64,000 nucleotides of DNA from Rhynchopus sp. YZ270_cl-10 (Eukaryota > Euglenozoa > Diplonemea > Diplonemida > Diplonemidae): assembly GCA_964035575.1 (NCBI GenBank), contig OZ037910.1, positions 310,001 through 374,000 on the forward strand, in the 5' to 3' direction. The notes under the pieces are model-generated. The model made no database searches and was not told the DNA's origin. It worked only from the letters and a program-made list of their open reading frames with translations. Shown one piece after another: positions 24,060 to 36,119 of this stretch; position 1 is the first letter of the stretch, and the number at the start of each line of letters is the position of its first letter. Position numbers and translations under genes: made by a program.

Positions 24060-27000
24060 CTAAAACGCCATCAGGTTTTCCTTGTCGGGGGAGGCGGGGT
24101 TCTCCGAACCGGAGTGGCGTCCTTGCTGTAAAATAATTCGATAAAAAATAGTATCTCTGATGAACAACGTAAAAAGGGAGGTTTTTTTCCCCTTCCTTTT
24201 TCAAAATTCACATTTTGTTTTTTTCTCACACAAAACCTTTCATATTCGTCTCCTAACAAAAAAGACAAAAAAAAAGGGTATACCTTAATGATATCTGACA
24301 GAGACTCCGAAAACTGCTGATGTGCTCCTTTCTTCGGCGACAGTGGAGTCCGCACAGGGGTACCTGCCTGCACACCACCACCACCACCCCCTTGCTCCTC
24401 CTCCGCACCTCCAGGCCCACCTCTGACCTGCGCTGCGACCGCTTCGTCAGCCAACTGCGCTTGGAAGTCTAGCTGCGTCTTCTGGAACATCCCAAGCAGC
24501 TTCTGCATCGACACCGACCCCGACTCCCTCGCAGCATTGAGCTCGACTGTCAGATGCGCAACCTTCTTCTGCTCAGCCGCGATAGCCTCATCCTTCGCCA
24601 GCATCTCCGCGTCCATGTGGGAGACCAACTGTTCGATTCTGCTTTTGTGCTTCGCTTCAGCCTCGGCAGCAGCGGCAGCCAGGTCAGCTTCGCGCCGGGA
24701 GAGCTCGGTTGCACGCTCTTCGTGCGAGGTGGCGGTGCGCTTGAGGGTGATGTTCTCCTCGAGGAGACGGCTGCGTTCGGTGGTGACCTTCTCCATGGTA
24801 GCTTCCATGCCGCGGCGCATGTCGTCGACTTCAGAGCGCTTTGTGCGGTAGAGGTCGTCGATCTGTTCGTTGTGCTTGCGGCGTGCGTCGCGGAGTTCGG
24901 TGCGCAGGGTTTCGACAGCGCTTTCGGAGTCCTGTGGAGGGGAAGGGGAGGGGGAAGGTTCGAAGGGGTGGTGTTGTGAAGTTTTTGTTGTGATTTGTTT
25001 GAGGATAGTAAGAGTGAGGGGGTCGTATGAAAAGAAACTGTAGTTGATGCAGGCACCTCCGACTGACCCACTGTACGATGCCAGCCATCATGGATGAAAG
25101 CCTAAGAAAAGTTTATAAGATGAACCCCAAGCCTCTCTGTGCTTAGTCACCTTTGATCATATTCGTTTTCGCGTGTGTGGGTTTCCATAAGTTTCAAGTG
25201 TGAATTTCTTGGTTGATTATTTTTTCTTTGCGTCACGGCAAAAACCACAGATCCGCCCCAGCTACTTCAGGGCGTGTGGGGATCGGTTACCAGGCATTTT
25301 TATTTTCTGTTTTTTCACCTCTCATCCCATTTTTTACTGAAAAATAAGAGAAAAAAAACAAGAAATTGCTCTCCAAAAACACATACTTCCAACTGCTTCT
25401 TCGCTGTGCCAAAGCGCTTCTCGTACAGTGTCGTGTCGGTGCTCACTGTGTGCAGTGCCCCCTGGGCCTCCTGTAGTGACCGTGTCTTCTCCTGCAAGAT
25501 GCTCTGTTGCTCCAACAGCCGGGCCTGCAGGGATGACGTCTCTGCCGCCACTGCTGCCTTCTCCTGCTGAGTGTCCTCCAGCTGCGACCGCAGGTCCTCC
25601 TCCACACGGTGCGCCAACTCCCTCTCCCTCTGCAACGCAGCCTCTGCCGTGTCCTTATCCATTGCAAGGTTGTGCTTCGCCTTCGATGCTGTCGTCAACT
25701 GAACCGACAAATCATCGACCTCCTGACGGTGCAGATTCCTCATCGCGTTCAACGCATCAGCATGGCAGGTGTGAATGCTTTCAAGCGCTTCTTTGTGCTG
25801 CTGAGACATCTCCGCCACCTCCTCCGCATGCTTTGCAACAATGGTACCCAAACGGCGTTCCATTGTCTGCTGTGCTTCAAGAGATTCCGCAGATTTTTCC
25901 TTTTCCTTTTCAAGGTTTCTCTCAGCTTCGCTTCTTGCCTCCATCTGACGCAGTCTGTCCTCATCTCCAGACCTCTTTGCCTCACGGAGCAGTCTTTCGA
26001 ACCGCTCCTTCTCCTCTGCGGTTTCATCATCAAAGCGTGACTGCATTGCGTTGCTCTTTTGTTGCTGTTGCGAGAGCCTTGTGAAGACGTCGTCCCTCTC
26101 TCCCTTAGCGGTCTTAAAGGATTCGACCAAAGCCTTTGTGTAGACCAGACCGGCAACAGCAGAGGGGTGGGTCGGGAGGGCATCGGAGTTGGGGTCCTTG
26201 ATACGCGGTGACATTGCTTCCTCAGGGAGGTCCGGCATTTTGGTGTTGGTCGCGATGAATGCGTCCTGAAGAAGGTCGTGGGATTCCACAATGTGGTCTT
26301 CATAGCTTTGCGCAAGGAGTTTCGCCTCGGTGAGTTCCTGGTAAAGGGAGTTGATGCGTTTCAGACCCTCCTCTTGGCTCCATTTGGAGGCAATGAGTTC
26401 GTCTTGGTTGCGCTCAAATTCGATGGTTTTCTCGGAGAGTTTGTTTTGAACATCGTGGAGACGGCCGGACCCAGAGGAGGTGGCGTCATGAAGCTTTACC
26501 TTCCACTCTTCTTCGCGGCGCCTCCATTTTTCCTCCTTTTCTTGCATGTCTTTTTGGAGCTTTGCGACGCTCTGCATCATCTTTTCGACATAGGTTTTGC
26601 GCTCTTCCAGGAAACGTTGTTCCTTCTTCTCGCAGTGTGAGATGTGGGATTCTTTTTGTTCTTCGAGCTTTTGGTGGTATTGGCGGAAGAGCTTGTCGTT
26701 GTCTTCCTCCCAGGTGACCCTTTCTTCGTCGCGATCGATTTTGAGTTCTTCAAGAGTGGCGATAAGGTTGGCGATGCGGTCCTCGTACTCTTCCTTTTCG
26801 CGTTGTGCGGTTTGGGAGTCCGCGTAGATTTTGGTTTCGAGGTTGACGGCTTTGCTGCGTACGTCGTCGTATTCGGTTTGAGCAGTTTGCAGACGTCTCG
26901 TCAAATCGATTTCACGCTGTTCGAGTCTCAGTTTATCCGCCTCAGACAACCCCTTCCTCACCATATCATGCTTCTGACGGTCAAAGATCTCCTTCTCCTT

Positions 27001-28452
27001 CTGTAAGCGAGACCGTTCGCTCTCAAGGTTCTCCTTCTTCTCCTCGAGCTCCGCCTGTTGCTGCTCCAATTCAAACCCGATTTTGATTTCCTCGATTTTC
27101 TGCTGGCATTTTTGATCAATCAGGGCACGCTGATTCTTCTTGTCAACCACGCTTTGAGCGTTGATGACTGCATGCGTCTTGAGGCATTTTGCACGGTCTG
27201 CAAAGAGCAACGCACAATGTGTATTATGCGAATCCACCTCAGATGGGGCAAGGGTCACGAGAATGACGGTTTTGGAGTTGCCTCCGATGGAGTCTTTGAG
27301 AAGTTTGGTGAGAGCTGAGGCACGGAATTCGGTGACCAAGGCAGAAGACCCCCTCTGATGGACAGTCTCCACACACTTTCCGAGGCAAAGGAGGGACATA
27401 TTGATTTTGCACGCCTCCGCAAATTCTTTGCCTCCAACCTCAGTTTTGGCGTCCTTGCACCGTTCGGATCCAGCCAGATCGCAGAGGGTCAGCTTCGACA
27501 CCGTAGTCACAGACTGCCCATAACGGTCCGTGGTGAACCCTTTAATTTCCAGTTCAAACAGCGTATGAGCTCTGGAGGAACGGTCGTTCAGTGCAGTGGC
27601 TGCGTAGGTTTTGTGGACTTCTCCGCGTTTCAGAAGGTCTTCAATTTCTTTGTAGCATTTCACCTCCCTCTGTGTCCTTCCAGGCACCTGAAACCCTCCG
27701 TTCGAATCAGACCGTACAACCAACTTCACCTTTTTGTTGAGAAGGTCAAACACCTGCTCCTTGTACAGCTCCAGCATGCTTGCCTGCACGAGGTAGGAGT
27801 CCGCTCCGTCGCCACCTTCCGCAATTCTTTCGAACAGCTCCTTGCAGACCCTAGGGATGAGCCCCTCATGCTCTGACCCAGATCCAAGCGAACCCTGCGG
27901 ACCGAACACAGAGTAACTCTTCCCGGATCCGGTCTGCCCATACGCGATGATGGAGGAGTTGAAACCCTTCAGTGCGTTGTCGATGACAGGGCTGCCAAGC
28001 TTCTCGTAGACGTCCTTCTGTGAGGCGTATGGAATGTTGTAGGTAGTGTCCTCTGTGTCGCGGATCGACCAGAAGCAGTGGTCAAAGGTGAACGGGCGTT
28101 GTGCGTTGCGGTAGGTGAGCTCTGTGGTCTCATCCTTCATCAGTAGCGCCAGACGGCTGCGTTCCTCCCTCGGCAGAAAGTCGCGCACCCGAACCGCCAC
28201 CACAATGTTCTCCCCAGAGGCCCCCCCAGCCCGCTTCGGGGTCGACGGAGCGGTTCCTCCACGAGGGGTCGTGACATGCTTTCTAGCGCTGGTAGGCATC
28301 GCAACCCTGCGGGCGCTCAAAGGGGTCGTTGCCTTGGCCCCGGTGGTGGCGGAGCGGGTGGCCGAGGTAGGGGTCCGCAGGGAGCGTGCGGACATCTGCT
28401 TGACTGGGGTGGACGGTGCATTGCCCACAGCGCTGCCTATCCTGGGGGCCAT
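24060..28452 (-). CDS. N-terminal-motor kinesin, three exons
   Basis: Exons 28452-25387, 24931-24284 and 24125-24060 join in phase 0 to give 1259 residues. Introns are 24932-25386 (455 bp) and 24126-24283 (158 bp), with GTATGT and GTATAC donors and AG acceptors. An 80-residue Ser/Thr/Pro/Arg-rich head precedes the motor (about 82-430), which has GQTGSGKS at 172-179, NDRSSRAH at 289-296 (Ala where SSRSH is usual) and DLAGSE at 325-330. A long coiled coil follows (about 440-1150, continuing into exon 2), then a Pro/Gly-rich tail. The last mini-exon encodes DKENLMAF, containing a KEN sequence like those read by the APC/C. Role: microtubule motor, probably dimeric. The kinesin subfamily cannot be fixed by eye; a cell-cycle-regulated motor is inference. 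It lies between two inverted copies of a 2.2-kb transposon. Confidence 0.9.
25042..25155 (+). repeat. Family E + family A repeats inside kinesin intron 1
   Basis: Family E (25042-25099) is followed directly by family A (25106-25155), both antisense to the kinesin gene. The intron is otherwise ordinary, and it is far longer than the other introns in the window. Confidence 0.75.
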
Positions 28453-28608
28453 GGTGGAAGGCGAAAAAAAACAGAATAAAAGAGAAGGGTGTGAATGAGA
28501 GAGAAAAGAGACAGCCGCGGTCCCTGGAGGTATAGGTGATAGGATTGGTAGGAGGGGGGTGGGGATGGGGGGTGCGGTGTGGGTTTAATACAGCATACAC
28601 ACGTTTTA

Positions 28609-28710
28609 CACGGATGCTGCCAGATCTGGAAACCAGATCTCCACTTCTGGAAAACAAGCCAGATCTGGGAAATTGGCCCCCAAATCTGGCCAGATCTGGC
28701 AGCATCCGTG
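28609..28710. mobile_element. 102-bp CA...TG MITE, 6-bp TSD
   Basis: Terminal inverted repeats begin CACGGATGCTGCCAGATCTG. GTTTTA is duplicated on both flanks (28603-28608 and 28711-28716). The interior repeats AGATCTGG-like palindromes. It lies about 160 bp upstream of the kinesin start codon, possibly in its 5' region. Confidence 0.8.
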
Positions 28711-28716
28711 GTTTTA

Positions 28717-29643
28717 GTACAGCTTAACACAGTTTGATCCAGGTTTTGGTACAGTTTATAATACAGTTTAATACTAAACACCCTGAACTAAACCGTGCAA
28801 ATACTGGAGGGTGGGTAATGGTTTGTGGTTTGTTTGGTGTGGTGGTGGTGGGTGTGTTGTCAATGTGGTTGTTGACAAATAGAAAGAAAATTCTCCTTTT
28901 TTTTTTTCCAGTTCTTCTAATCACACTCTTGGGATTTTTTTTGTTTTTTCTTGTGAAAGGGGTCAGATATTGGGGGGGGTTATCTGATCACTCAGAGGGC
29001 ACGAATGTTTTGTCAGTCTTTTTGTTTTTTTTTTGTTTTGTTTTTTTTTCACTCGTCGTATGTTCTGCCAAATACTCTGACCAGCAGGATCCTCTCTTCT
29101 AATCTCTCAAAACAGTACCCTGTTAATGACAAAACACACCTTTTTTTAAAAAAAGTATTATCTCACCAGATGCAGCAAATCTCTCCCTCAGTTGCGCACA
29201 CCTAGTCTCTCTCAATTAGCCACTTTTTTTTTGCATCAACAACGACACAAAAAAATAGCAAAGAAAAAAATGATATTCACACACATGCACAGGGTACTGG
29301 AGAAGACCCACAGCGTTTTCTGGGGCCGAGAGTAATTCGCAGAAATACGGGGAGAGTGGGGTGGATATGGGATTCAGATGAAATAGGGGGGACAACGGGG
29401 GAGGGGGTAGTATTTGGGGAAGACAAAAACAACTCGTCCTATTTTGTTGGTTTTGATATTCCACACCAGAAAGAGGAAAAAAAAAAAAACTCAGTCATGG
29501 TGTACCACAAAAAAAGGCTCGAAACTGACAGGTTTCTGACAACGTTTTTGTGGAACACCAATTCAAAATAATAATAAAAAAATTGACTTAAAAATACAAA
29601 GTCCTCTGAACAGTGTACGATCATGAAAAATTTAAAAAAAAAA
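28717..29643. other. Spacer upstream of kinesin
   Basis: AT-rich sequence with several TTAATACAG-type direct repeats (28720-28790), homopolymer runs and a short family C copy (29584-29622). No gene is supported. Confidence 0.6.
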
Positions 29644-31878
29644 GAGAAAAGTTCGATTTCGGCCTCGAAAATTACCGTGACACCGATTTGTCACGGAATT
29701 TTGTCACGGAATTTTTTTGAAAGATTCGATTTCGTGACAAAAAAAAATCGATTTCGTGACAAACCAATTTTTTCATTGACACACAAAATTCGATTTCGTG
29801 ACAAACCGATTTTTTCATTGACAAAAAAAAATTCGATTTCGTGACAAATCCAAAAATTCAGTGACAAAAAAATGTCAATGAAAAAATGGATTTTGTCAAG
29901 GAAACCGAACTTTTTGTCACGGAAAAAGTCGTGACAGAAATGGATTTTGTCAAGGAAACCAAACTTTTTGTCACGGAAAAAGTCGTGACAGGGCACTGGG
30001 TACTGGGTACACTGGATACAAGGATAAAAGTCGTGAAAGAGCAACCACAGCTCCACATGACAAACACAAAAGTGTCCAGTCACGTGGGGCATTCATGCAC
30101 TGAGGAGATAATGATCCAACAATTTACAAGAAAGATTACTTAACCTACTGCTGGAAATTGCCAGGTCGTAGTAACACACAAAGTGTGCCTCCGTTCGGGA
30201 AGACCGGATATTCTAGAGACCAAAAAGGCCTCAAGAATATCTTCCGGTAGTCAAGGTATAACCGAATGAACGGCCCAAGACCCCCGTGGAGAAGTTAAAT
30301 GTGTAATGCTATCAGGTAGAAACTGCGAACACTGTCTTACCCTCCTCAATGCATGGTGGAAGATGTCTTTGACAACAAATATCCTGTACCCAGGTACCAG
30401 GTTCCCAGACCCACGTAGTACCACGTCGCAGTACTACGCAAAATTTACCACCAGACCCTGTCTTCGTGCACCTTAAGTACAACGCCGCAGACAGGCCAAA
30501 CATGCGTTGGACTCAGAGGAATGCCTGCTGTGCAGTGTATCAAACATGAGAACCAACTCCCAGCAACAAGGGGCGCCTTTTGGCGGGCGTTGTTGAGGGT
30601 GTTTGGGGTGCAAAGTTTTCCACAATTTTGATGCGCGGGTACAGAAGTGTTATCTTGTTCTTTCATCTCTAGGAATGTAAATGTCAATCGCGTTTAACTA
30701 CCACTAGGGCTTGTTCAGTGAACCCACGAGGGGTCGAAGGGGGTTGGTTATCCCATATCTATCAAAGGTTGTGTCGACCAGGCGAATCCACTATGTTACG
30801 CTGTATGATGATAAATCCGAAGAAATAACAGTGCATAGCAACTGCAGGAAGTTTGTTAAAAAGAGTGCCTCACGCTACACAAACCACCACCCGCGATTGA
30901 CTTAGATGTTATAACAAAGAGAATTCAGAACAAAACAACACCCTGCCCCATACACACTAAATTGTCATGCTTCAAGAGCATGCCTGGGCCAAAATTACTA
31001 TGACGAAAAGGCAACAAGACCACCCACAAGGAGTGTGAATTGTGCACTGGTTTTCTGGGGGAACAAACAATATTTTCTTGTGTCTAGTCCTCCGGAAGCA
31101 GAGGACAGACTTTCCGGAAGGTTTCCAAAGTCGAATTTCTTGCACTAGCTATGCTCCCTGGTTAATGGCTATAGCAGTGACTGACAAAGTGTTCCCACCC
31201 CCCTTTCCACCACCATAATAACCGAACTCTGCTTATCAAACCACAATCTGAATCTGCTTCCGTCGCATGCGCTGGTGGATTCGATCTGTTTTGGTGTGTG
31301 TAATGGAATGTATGGGTGAGGGTTGGGGTATTAGGTATAGAAACGTGCGCACCCATTAATTTTTTACCGAATGAAAATGAAATCTGCAATGAGTGTCTGC
31401 TGCATATCATTTAGTGGGGCTGGCCTCTGGCCAGAGGCGTGCAAGCCTGACCGTGTTCGCGATATACTAAGTCTTGCATAATCATAAAGTTATCATACCT
31501 TGTGTCTTCAGTCTCTGCCCTTCGGTTTCTAGACAGCTCAAGAATGGCCTCTTTTGTGTTTGTCAAGTGGCTGTCTGGTCACTTTTCAGTGACTGGCGGG
31601 TTGGCTGTCACGACTTTTTCCTTGACAAATTCCATTTTTTTCAATGACATTTTTTTGTCAATGAAAAAATGGATTTGTCACGAAATCGAATTTTTTTTTG
31701 TCAATGAAAAAAGTCATTTGTCACTAAATTGAATTTTGTGTGTCAATGAAAAAATCGGCTTGTCACGAAATCGATTTTTTTTTGTCACGAAATCGAATCT
31801 TTCAAAAAAATTCCGTGACAAAGTACCGTGACAAATCGGTGTCACGGGTATTTTCGAGGCCGAAATCGAACTTTTCTC
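29644..31878 (-). mobile_element. 2.2-kb DNA transposon, copy 2 (inverted)
   Basis: Same termini and interior as 18716-20920, in reverse orientation. The flanks are A runs on both sides, so both copies sit in homopolymers. The two copies differ by scattered single bases, small indels and an extra block of about 30 bp here (near 31230-31262), so they are recent relatives. Together they bracket the kinesin gene as an inverted pair. Confidence 0.85.
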
Positions 31879-31879
31879 A

Positions 31880-32384
31880 AAAAAAAAAAAAACAGTTTTG
31901 TTTTCGACTCTCGGTGATGACTTTTTAGAGAAAAAAAAAATGTGTGTGACGTTGTGCGTTTTTCTCTTTTCCTTTTGAAGAACACTATGAAACGTTCAAG
32001 AAAAAAAGTCTTGTCTTCTTCAGCTATTCTACTACACCAGAAAACCAAGAAAAAATACTTCTTTTTTTTTCACAGACGTCGACACACCCATTCACATACC
32101 CACCCCTTCGTCCCCCCCTTTTCGAGAGATGAGACACTTTCTTTTTTACTTTTTACTTTTTTTCCCCCTCTCACTGTTTCCTTTTGTTTTTGTTAGAATA
32201 TCGAAGAAGGTCACTAAAAAAATAAAATGGCTTGCAATACAAAGCCCGCTCATGGACAGTGTACCTATAAAAATCGAGGGATACACACCAAAGTCTTGCA
32301 CTTCGTCACCAAAAAAGAAAAAAAAATCGATCCCCCAAAAATGAACCCTTTAACCCACCCACCCCCAAAATGTCGTAAGACAGC
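31880..32384. other. Spacer 3' of eIF3g
   Basis: T-rich sequence, a short family C copy (about 32228-32272) and a poly-A stretch. No gene is supported. Confidence 0.6.
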
Positions 32385-33265
32385 TTACTGCGGCTTGGCC
32401 CAGCCAACCTCGAGGATAACGTGGCGAAGAGGATGGCGGTCGAGGTGCTTGATGGCCTTCTCTGCTTCTTCTCTGAGCTTGTATGTGATGAATCCGAAGC
32501 CACGTCTTTCCTTGGTGTTCTGTGTGGGTGGTGGATTGGTTTTTTTTTGTGTTTCAAAAGAGAGCATACTCTGTCGATTGCAATGTACGACCGTGTGATA
32601 TGTCCGTACTGGTGGAACAGGGAGCGCAGGTCGTCGTCCGAGATGTCGTCCGACAGGTTGGTGATACGCACTGTTGTCGAGTCGTCCCTGGGCGGGCGTC
32701 CACCGTCCGCAGTCTCTCCACCCGGGCCTCTGCCAGGGGCAACGTAGGTGTTTCTCTTGTCGTCTCCTGCCGCTCCTCCTGCCGCCGTCTCCTCCGACGA
32801 CTTCTTCGACGCCGAGAACGTCGAGTTCGCTGCGTTCGACACCTTTTGCACCATCTGCTGGATCTCGTTCTCGACCTTGTTTTTCGACAGCTCCTCCTTC
32901 TTCCCAAGCTCCAAACGAACCAATTCGCAAAGGACAGTCAGATCCGCGGTGTTCTCATCTGCCGCCTTTCCAAACTTCACCCACCGCTTCTTTCTGTCCT
33001 CCGCCGCAGCAAAGACCTTTCTGTCACGCTTCACAGTCTTGAGGTGCTTCGTCACCTTCCACTTTCCTCCGTCCTTGCTCACAATCTCTGTCACAACCTT
33101 AGTGCCGTCGGGAAGGTATTTCGTGTCCGGTGCAGCCTCGTGCCCCTGCGGGAGCGTCTCGTACTGTGGGTCCTCGTTGGCCCAGTCGCCTGCCTGTGTG
33201 TCAGCGACGTCGTCCTCCATCATGTCCGCCCAGTTGTTCTTCGCCGCATCTTCAGTCTTTGCCAT
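32385..33265 (-). CDS. eIF3g: Translation initiation factor eIF3 subunit G
   Basis: Exons 33265-32570 and 32519-32385 join in phase 0 to give 276 residues; the 50-bp intron has a GTATGC donor and CACAG acceptor and falls inside the RNA-binding domain. The N-terminal half has the eIF3g acidic start, KYLPDGTKVVTE and KRNTYVAPG near 170-178. The C-terminal RRM (about 197-276) shows RNP2 VRITNL (199-204) and RNP1 RGFGFITY (238-245, in exon 2). eIF3g is a subunit of the eIF3 complex that helps the 40S ribosome scan mRNA. Oddly, the CCHC-type zinc knuckle found mid-protein in animal eIF3g is not visible; only one Cys (113) lies in that region. A possible acceptor AG lies three bases before the ATG. 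Confidence 0.9.
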
Positions 33266-34414
33266 TTTCTAAGTTGTTTTCAGATGATATAAAAAAGGAG
33301 GTGATAAAAATGATTCGTGTCAAATGATTTGTGTTGTGTTGATGTCTGTGGTAGGGAGAGGAGGATGAGGAGGAGGATGAGGATGGAGCTGCGTAGTGTA
33401 GGAGGGAAGCCTAGTGAGGATAATTCTTGCGCAGAAATATGGCCCTTTGCGTAGTGTAGTGTGAGACACATCTAAAAAAATTGTCTTGAAGAGAAAAAAA
33501 CACAAAAAAATCCCCTTTTTTTTTGTGCTTCCATTTTGTTATTTCTTTTTTTAAAAGCCCTCTCTCACTCACATTTTTTCACATTTTTTTTTTTCCACGA
33601 AAACGGGCTCACTCACTTTTTTTTTCTTTCGGGATCTCGAATCCAGGTATGGGAAGGGTAGGCAGGAAAGGGACGATGAAAGAAGGTGATGGGTAAGGCG
33701 TGGATGGGAAGGAGAGAGTGATGGAGGTGGGGATAAAAAGAAGTAGGTGGTAAAAAAAGGGGGGGGGGGGGGGGGGGAAATGGTTGGTTCTGGTTTTGTG
33801 TTTTGTGTGTCTTTTTTTTGTTTGGGGAGAAAATGGGGAGTTTGAAAAGAGTGCTTTGTAAGCTGTCTTTGATAAGTAATATTGTCGCGGCGGGTTATGT
33901 AATGACAAAACGACTTATCCTCTTTCTCAGCCCTCTGGGGTCTGAGAAAGTTTGTTTCAACGTTGTTGTTTTTTGTTTTTTTTTTGTTTTTGCTACTCTG
34001 TTTGTTTTGTATTGCATTTCATTGTAGTACTTTGTAAGTTGAGAGGTAGGTGCGCCTTCTCAGCCCTATGGGTCAAAAGAACCTTAACTCTTTTGACGCT
34101 AGGGGGATACAGACAGCACACATCTCCCTGGTATTTATTTGTTTTCTTTGCTGTATTGACAACCTGAGAAACTCAGTTTTTTTTGTTGTGTCGACAATCA
34201 CTTCGCTCCAAAAAAAAAAAAAAAACGGAACAAAGTTCTGTACTCAAAGTTGGCCGAAGCCTTTTGTTTTTTGTTTTGCATTTTTTTTTTTTTTTTCGTT
34301 AGGTCAAGGTGGGTATGGGGATTGCGATTCGCTGATGGAAAGAAAGAAGAAAAATATAAACGGAAAACTGAAAAATAAAAGAGAAATTGCAAAACGCAAA
34401 TCACTGTACACCGG
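33266..34414. other. Spacer upstream of eIF3g
   Basis: Contains a weak family B-like segment (33420-33473), a G run of 19 (33759-33777) and a family G copy (34179-34262). No gene is supported. Confidence 0.6.
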
Positions 34415-34422
34415 ACGCAGGC

Positions 34423-35278
34423 CAGGGCTATTTCTAAATATGGGGTCCGGGGGGTCCAAAATCCAATCCGGGACACAATTTTTTTGGCAGATTTATTTTG
34501 TGCCAAAAACGTCCTTATTTGCATTTTTGAGATTCACCCGTGCAGTGGTGGGGTCAATCTTGAAAATTGGACAATTTTTTGACCACTTAAATTTTTTGAA
34601 AATATGAACCCGGTTGCTTATACGTGGGGCCCATTTTCGGCCAAAAAAATGCTGCTCAAAAAAATTTTCCCCTGAAAATTTTCCAGCCCCAAAACATACT
34701 GCGATTGGCATTTCCGGAATCTGCCCGCACTGTGGTGGGGTCAATTTGCAGAAATGGCCAAGTTCTTGGTTTTGGTCAAAATGAGTGTAAGGTAAAGGGC
34801 CAAGGTAAATCCCGCAACCCAGATTTTCTCTCCCAGATGCTGAAACATGAAAATGCGCGAAAACACCGGCATTTGCATTTCCGGAATCCGTCCGTTCTGT
34901 GGTGGGGTCAATTTGCAGAATTGGGCAAGTTCTTGGTTTTTGTTAAAATGAGTTCGTGCCAGTGTGATGTTAGTGTAGAGAACAAGTTTTCTAAGAAACC
35001 CCCTCATCAGCACCTCCGGCACGCGGCCTGGTGCGCCCTCCAGGTTTTTTCAGAAAACATCAAAACCCCCGTTACTTGCACAATTTGGAAGAAAACTTTC
35101 CAACACAAAAAAAATCGGCAACTTTCTTCAAGTAGAAAGCCCATCACCCCTCTCTTGGTAAGTACTGTAGTACGTGCAAATTTTTTGGCAGCCCTGTATA
35201 TCAGCCCCGTGCAAATTTTTTGGCAACTTTCATTTTCCAAAAATCAGGGACAGGGACAGGTTTTTAGAAATAGCCCTG
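34423..35278. mobile_element. hAT-like non-autonomous element, 8-bp TSD
   Basis: Both ends are CAGGGCTATTTCTAAA as terminal inverted repeats. ACGCAGGC is duplicated exactly (34415-34422 and 35279-35286). CAGG-type ends plus an 8-bp duplication are diagnostic of hAT. The interior repeats a unit with TGTGGTGGGGTCAATTTGCA three or more times. Excising it and one duplicate restores a family D repeat (34388-35291). No transposase seen. Related to 62681-63553. Confidence 0.88.
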
Positions 35279-35286
35279 ACGCAGGC

Positions 35287-35952
35287 ACTGAAAGAAAAAA
35301 AAAATTGACTTGAAATACTCTCGTGAACAGTGTACCTAAAAAAAAAACCTAAAAAAAAAAGGGGAAAGTTGAAAAAATCTGGTATTTGTATTTACCCCTT
35401 CCTGAGGTAAGGCTCACTGGACAGTACCGTAGTGGTAACGGAAACCAAAAAAAAATCCCCGGATGAAAGCACTAAATAAAAAGAAACAGTGGAGAACAGT
35501 AAAAAAAGCAAGAGAGAAGAAACAAAACGCCAGCCAAGCATACTAATGAAACCTTTGACGAGAAGCTGGAACTGCAAACTCGCAATTCCGCAAAAACCCC
35601 GCAAAAAAAACCCCCCCAATAAAAATACATTGAGAACGTTGGAATGGAGGCCTCTCTTCGTATACCCACGCACACTACAGAAGGGGGGAGGGGTGGTTTA
35701 TAAGCCTCTCGTATTTAGTCTGATTAGATTACTTTCTGTTTTTGAACATTGGTTGTTCATCAATCTCTCGTATTTAATCAAGCTAAAGACGGTGGGCGGG
35801 GTGGTGGTGGTGCATGCGTGCGGCTAAACTATGCGCGTCTATCAACCGAATTTTGCTAATTTTTTTATACGAAGTCTTCACAAAAAGAATGGAAAGTGGA
35901 GATTTGCACAAAAATGGTAGCAACACAACCGAGGCAACTACACTGCTCCAAT
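35287..35952. other. Spacer with repeats, including an inverted family I copy
   Basis: Holds a short family C copy (35309-35337), a fragment of family E (about 35455-35475), an A-type repeat with L module (35694-35785) and a reverse-oriented family I copy (35893-35952). The family I copy ends at the TA used by the next MITE. Confidence 0.6.
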
Positions 35953-35954
35953 TA

Positions 35955-36119
35955 CACGACGTTGAAGTAAATGACTTTACTTGTGGGTTTTACATGTAAT
36001 TTTACTTGTGAAAATAGTTTTACTTGTGGCACACGTAAAAACGTAAGCGTACAGCTTAAACACAAGTAAAAAAAATGACATGTAAAACCACAAGTAAAGT
36101 AATTTACTTCAACGTCGTG
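35955..36119. mobile_element. TA-flanked MITE, copy 2 (Tc1/mariner type)
   Basis: Same ends and interior as 5213-5393, with TA on both sides (35953-35954, 36120-36121). Differences from copy 1 are small indels in homopolymers and the loss of a short internal block near the right end. Confidence 0.8.

Noticed and set aside
24071-24283. Read-through of the kinesin frame past exon 2
   Set aside because: The sequence becomes Phe/Lys-rich non-coding DNA, and a good donor and acceptor join exon 2 to exon 3 in frame.
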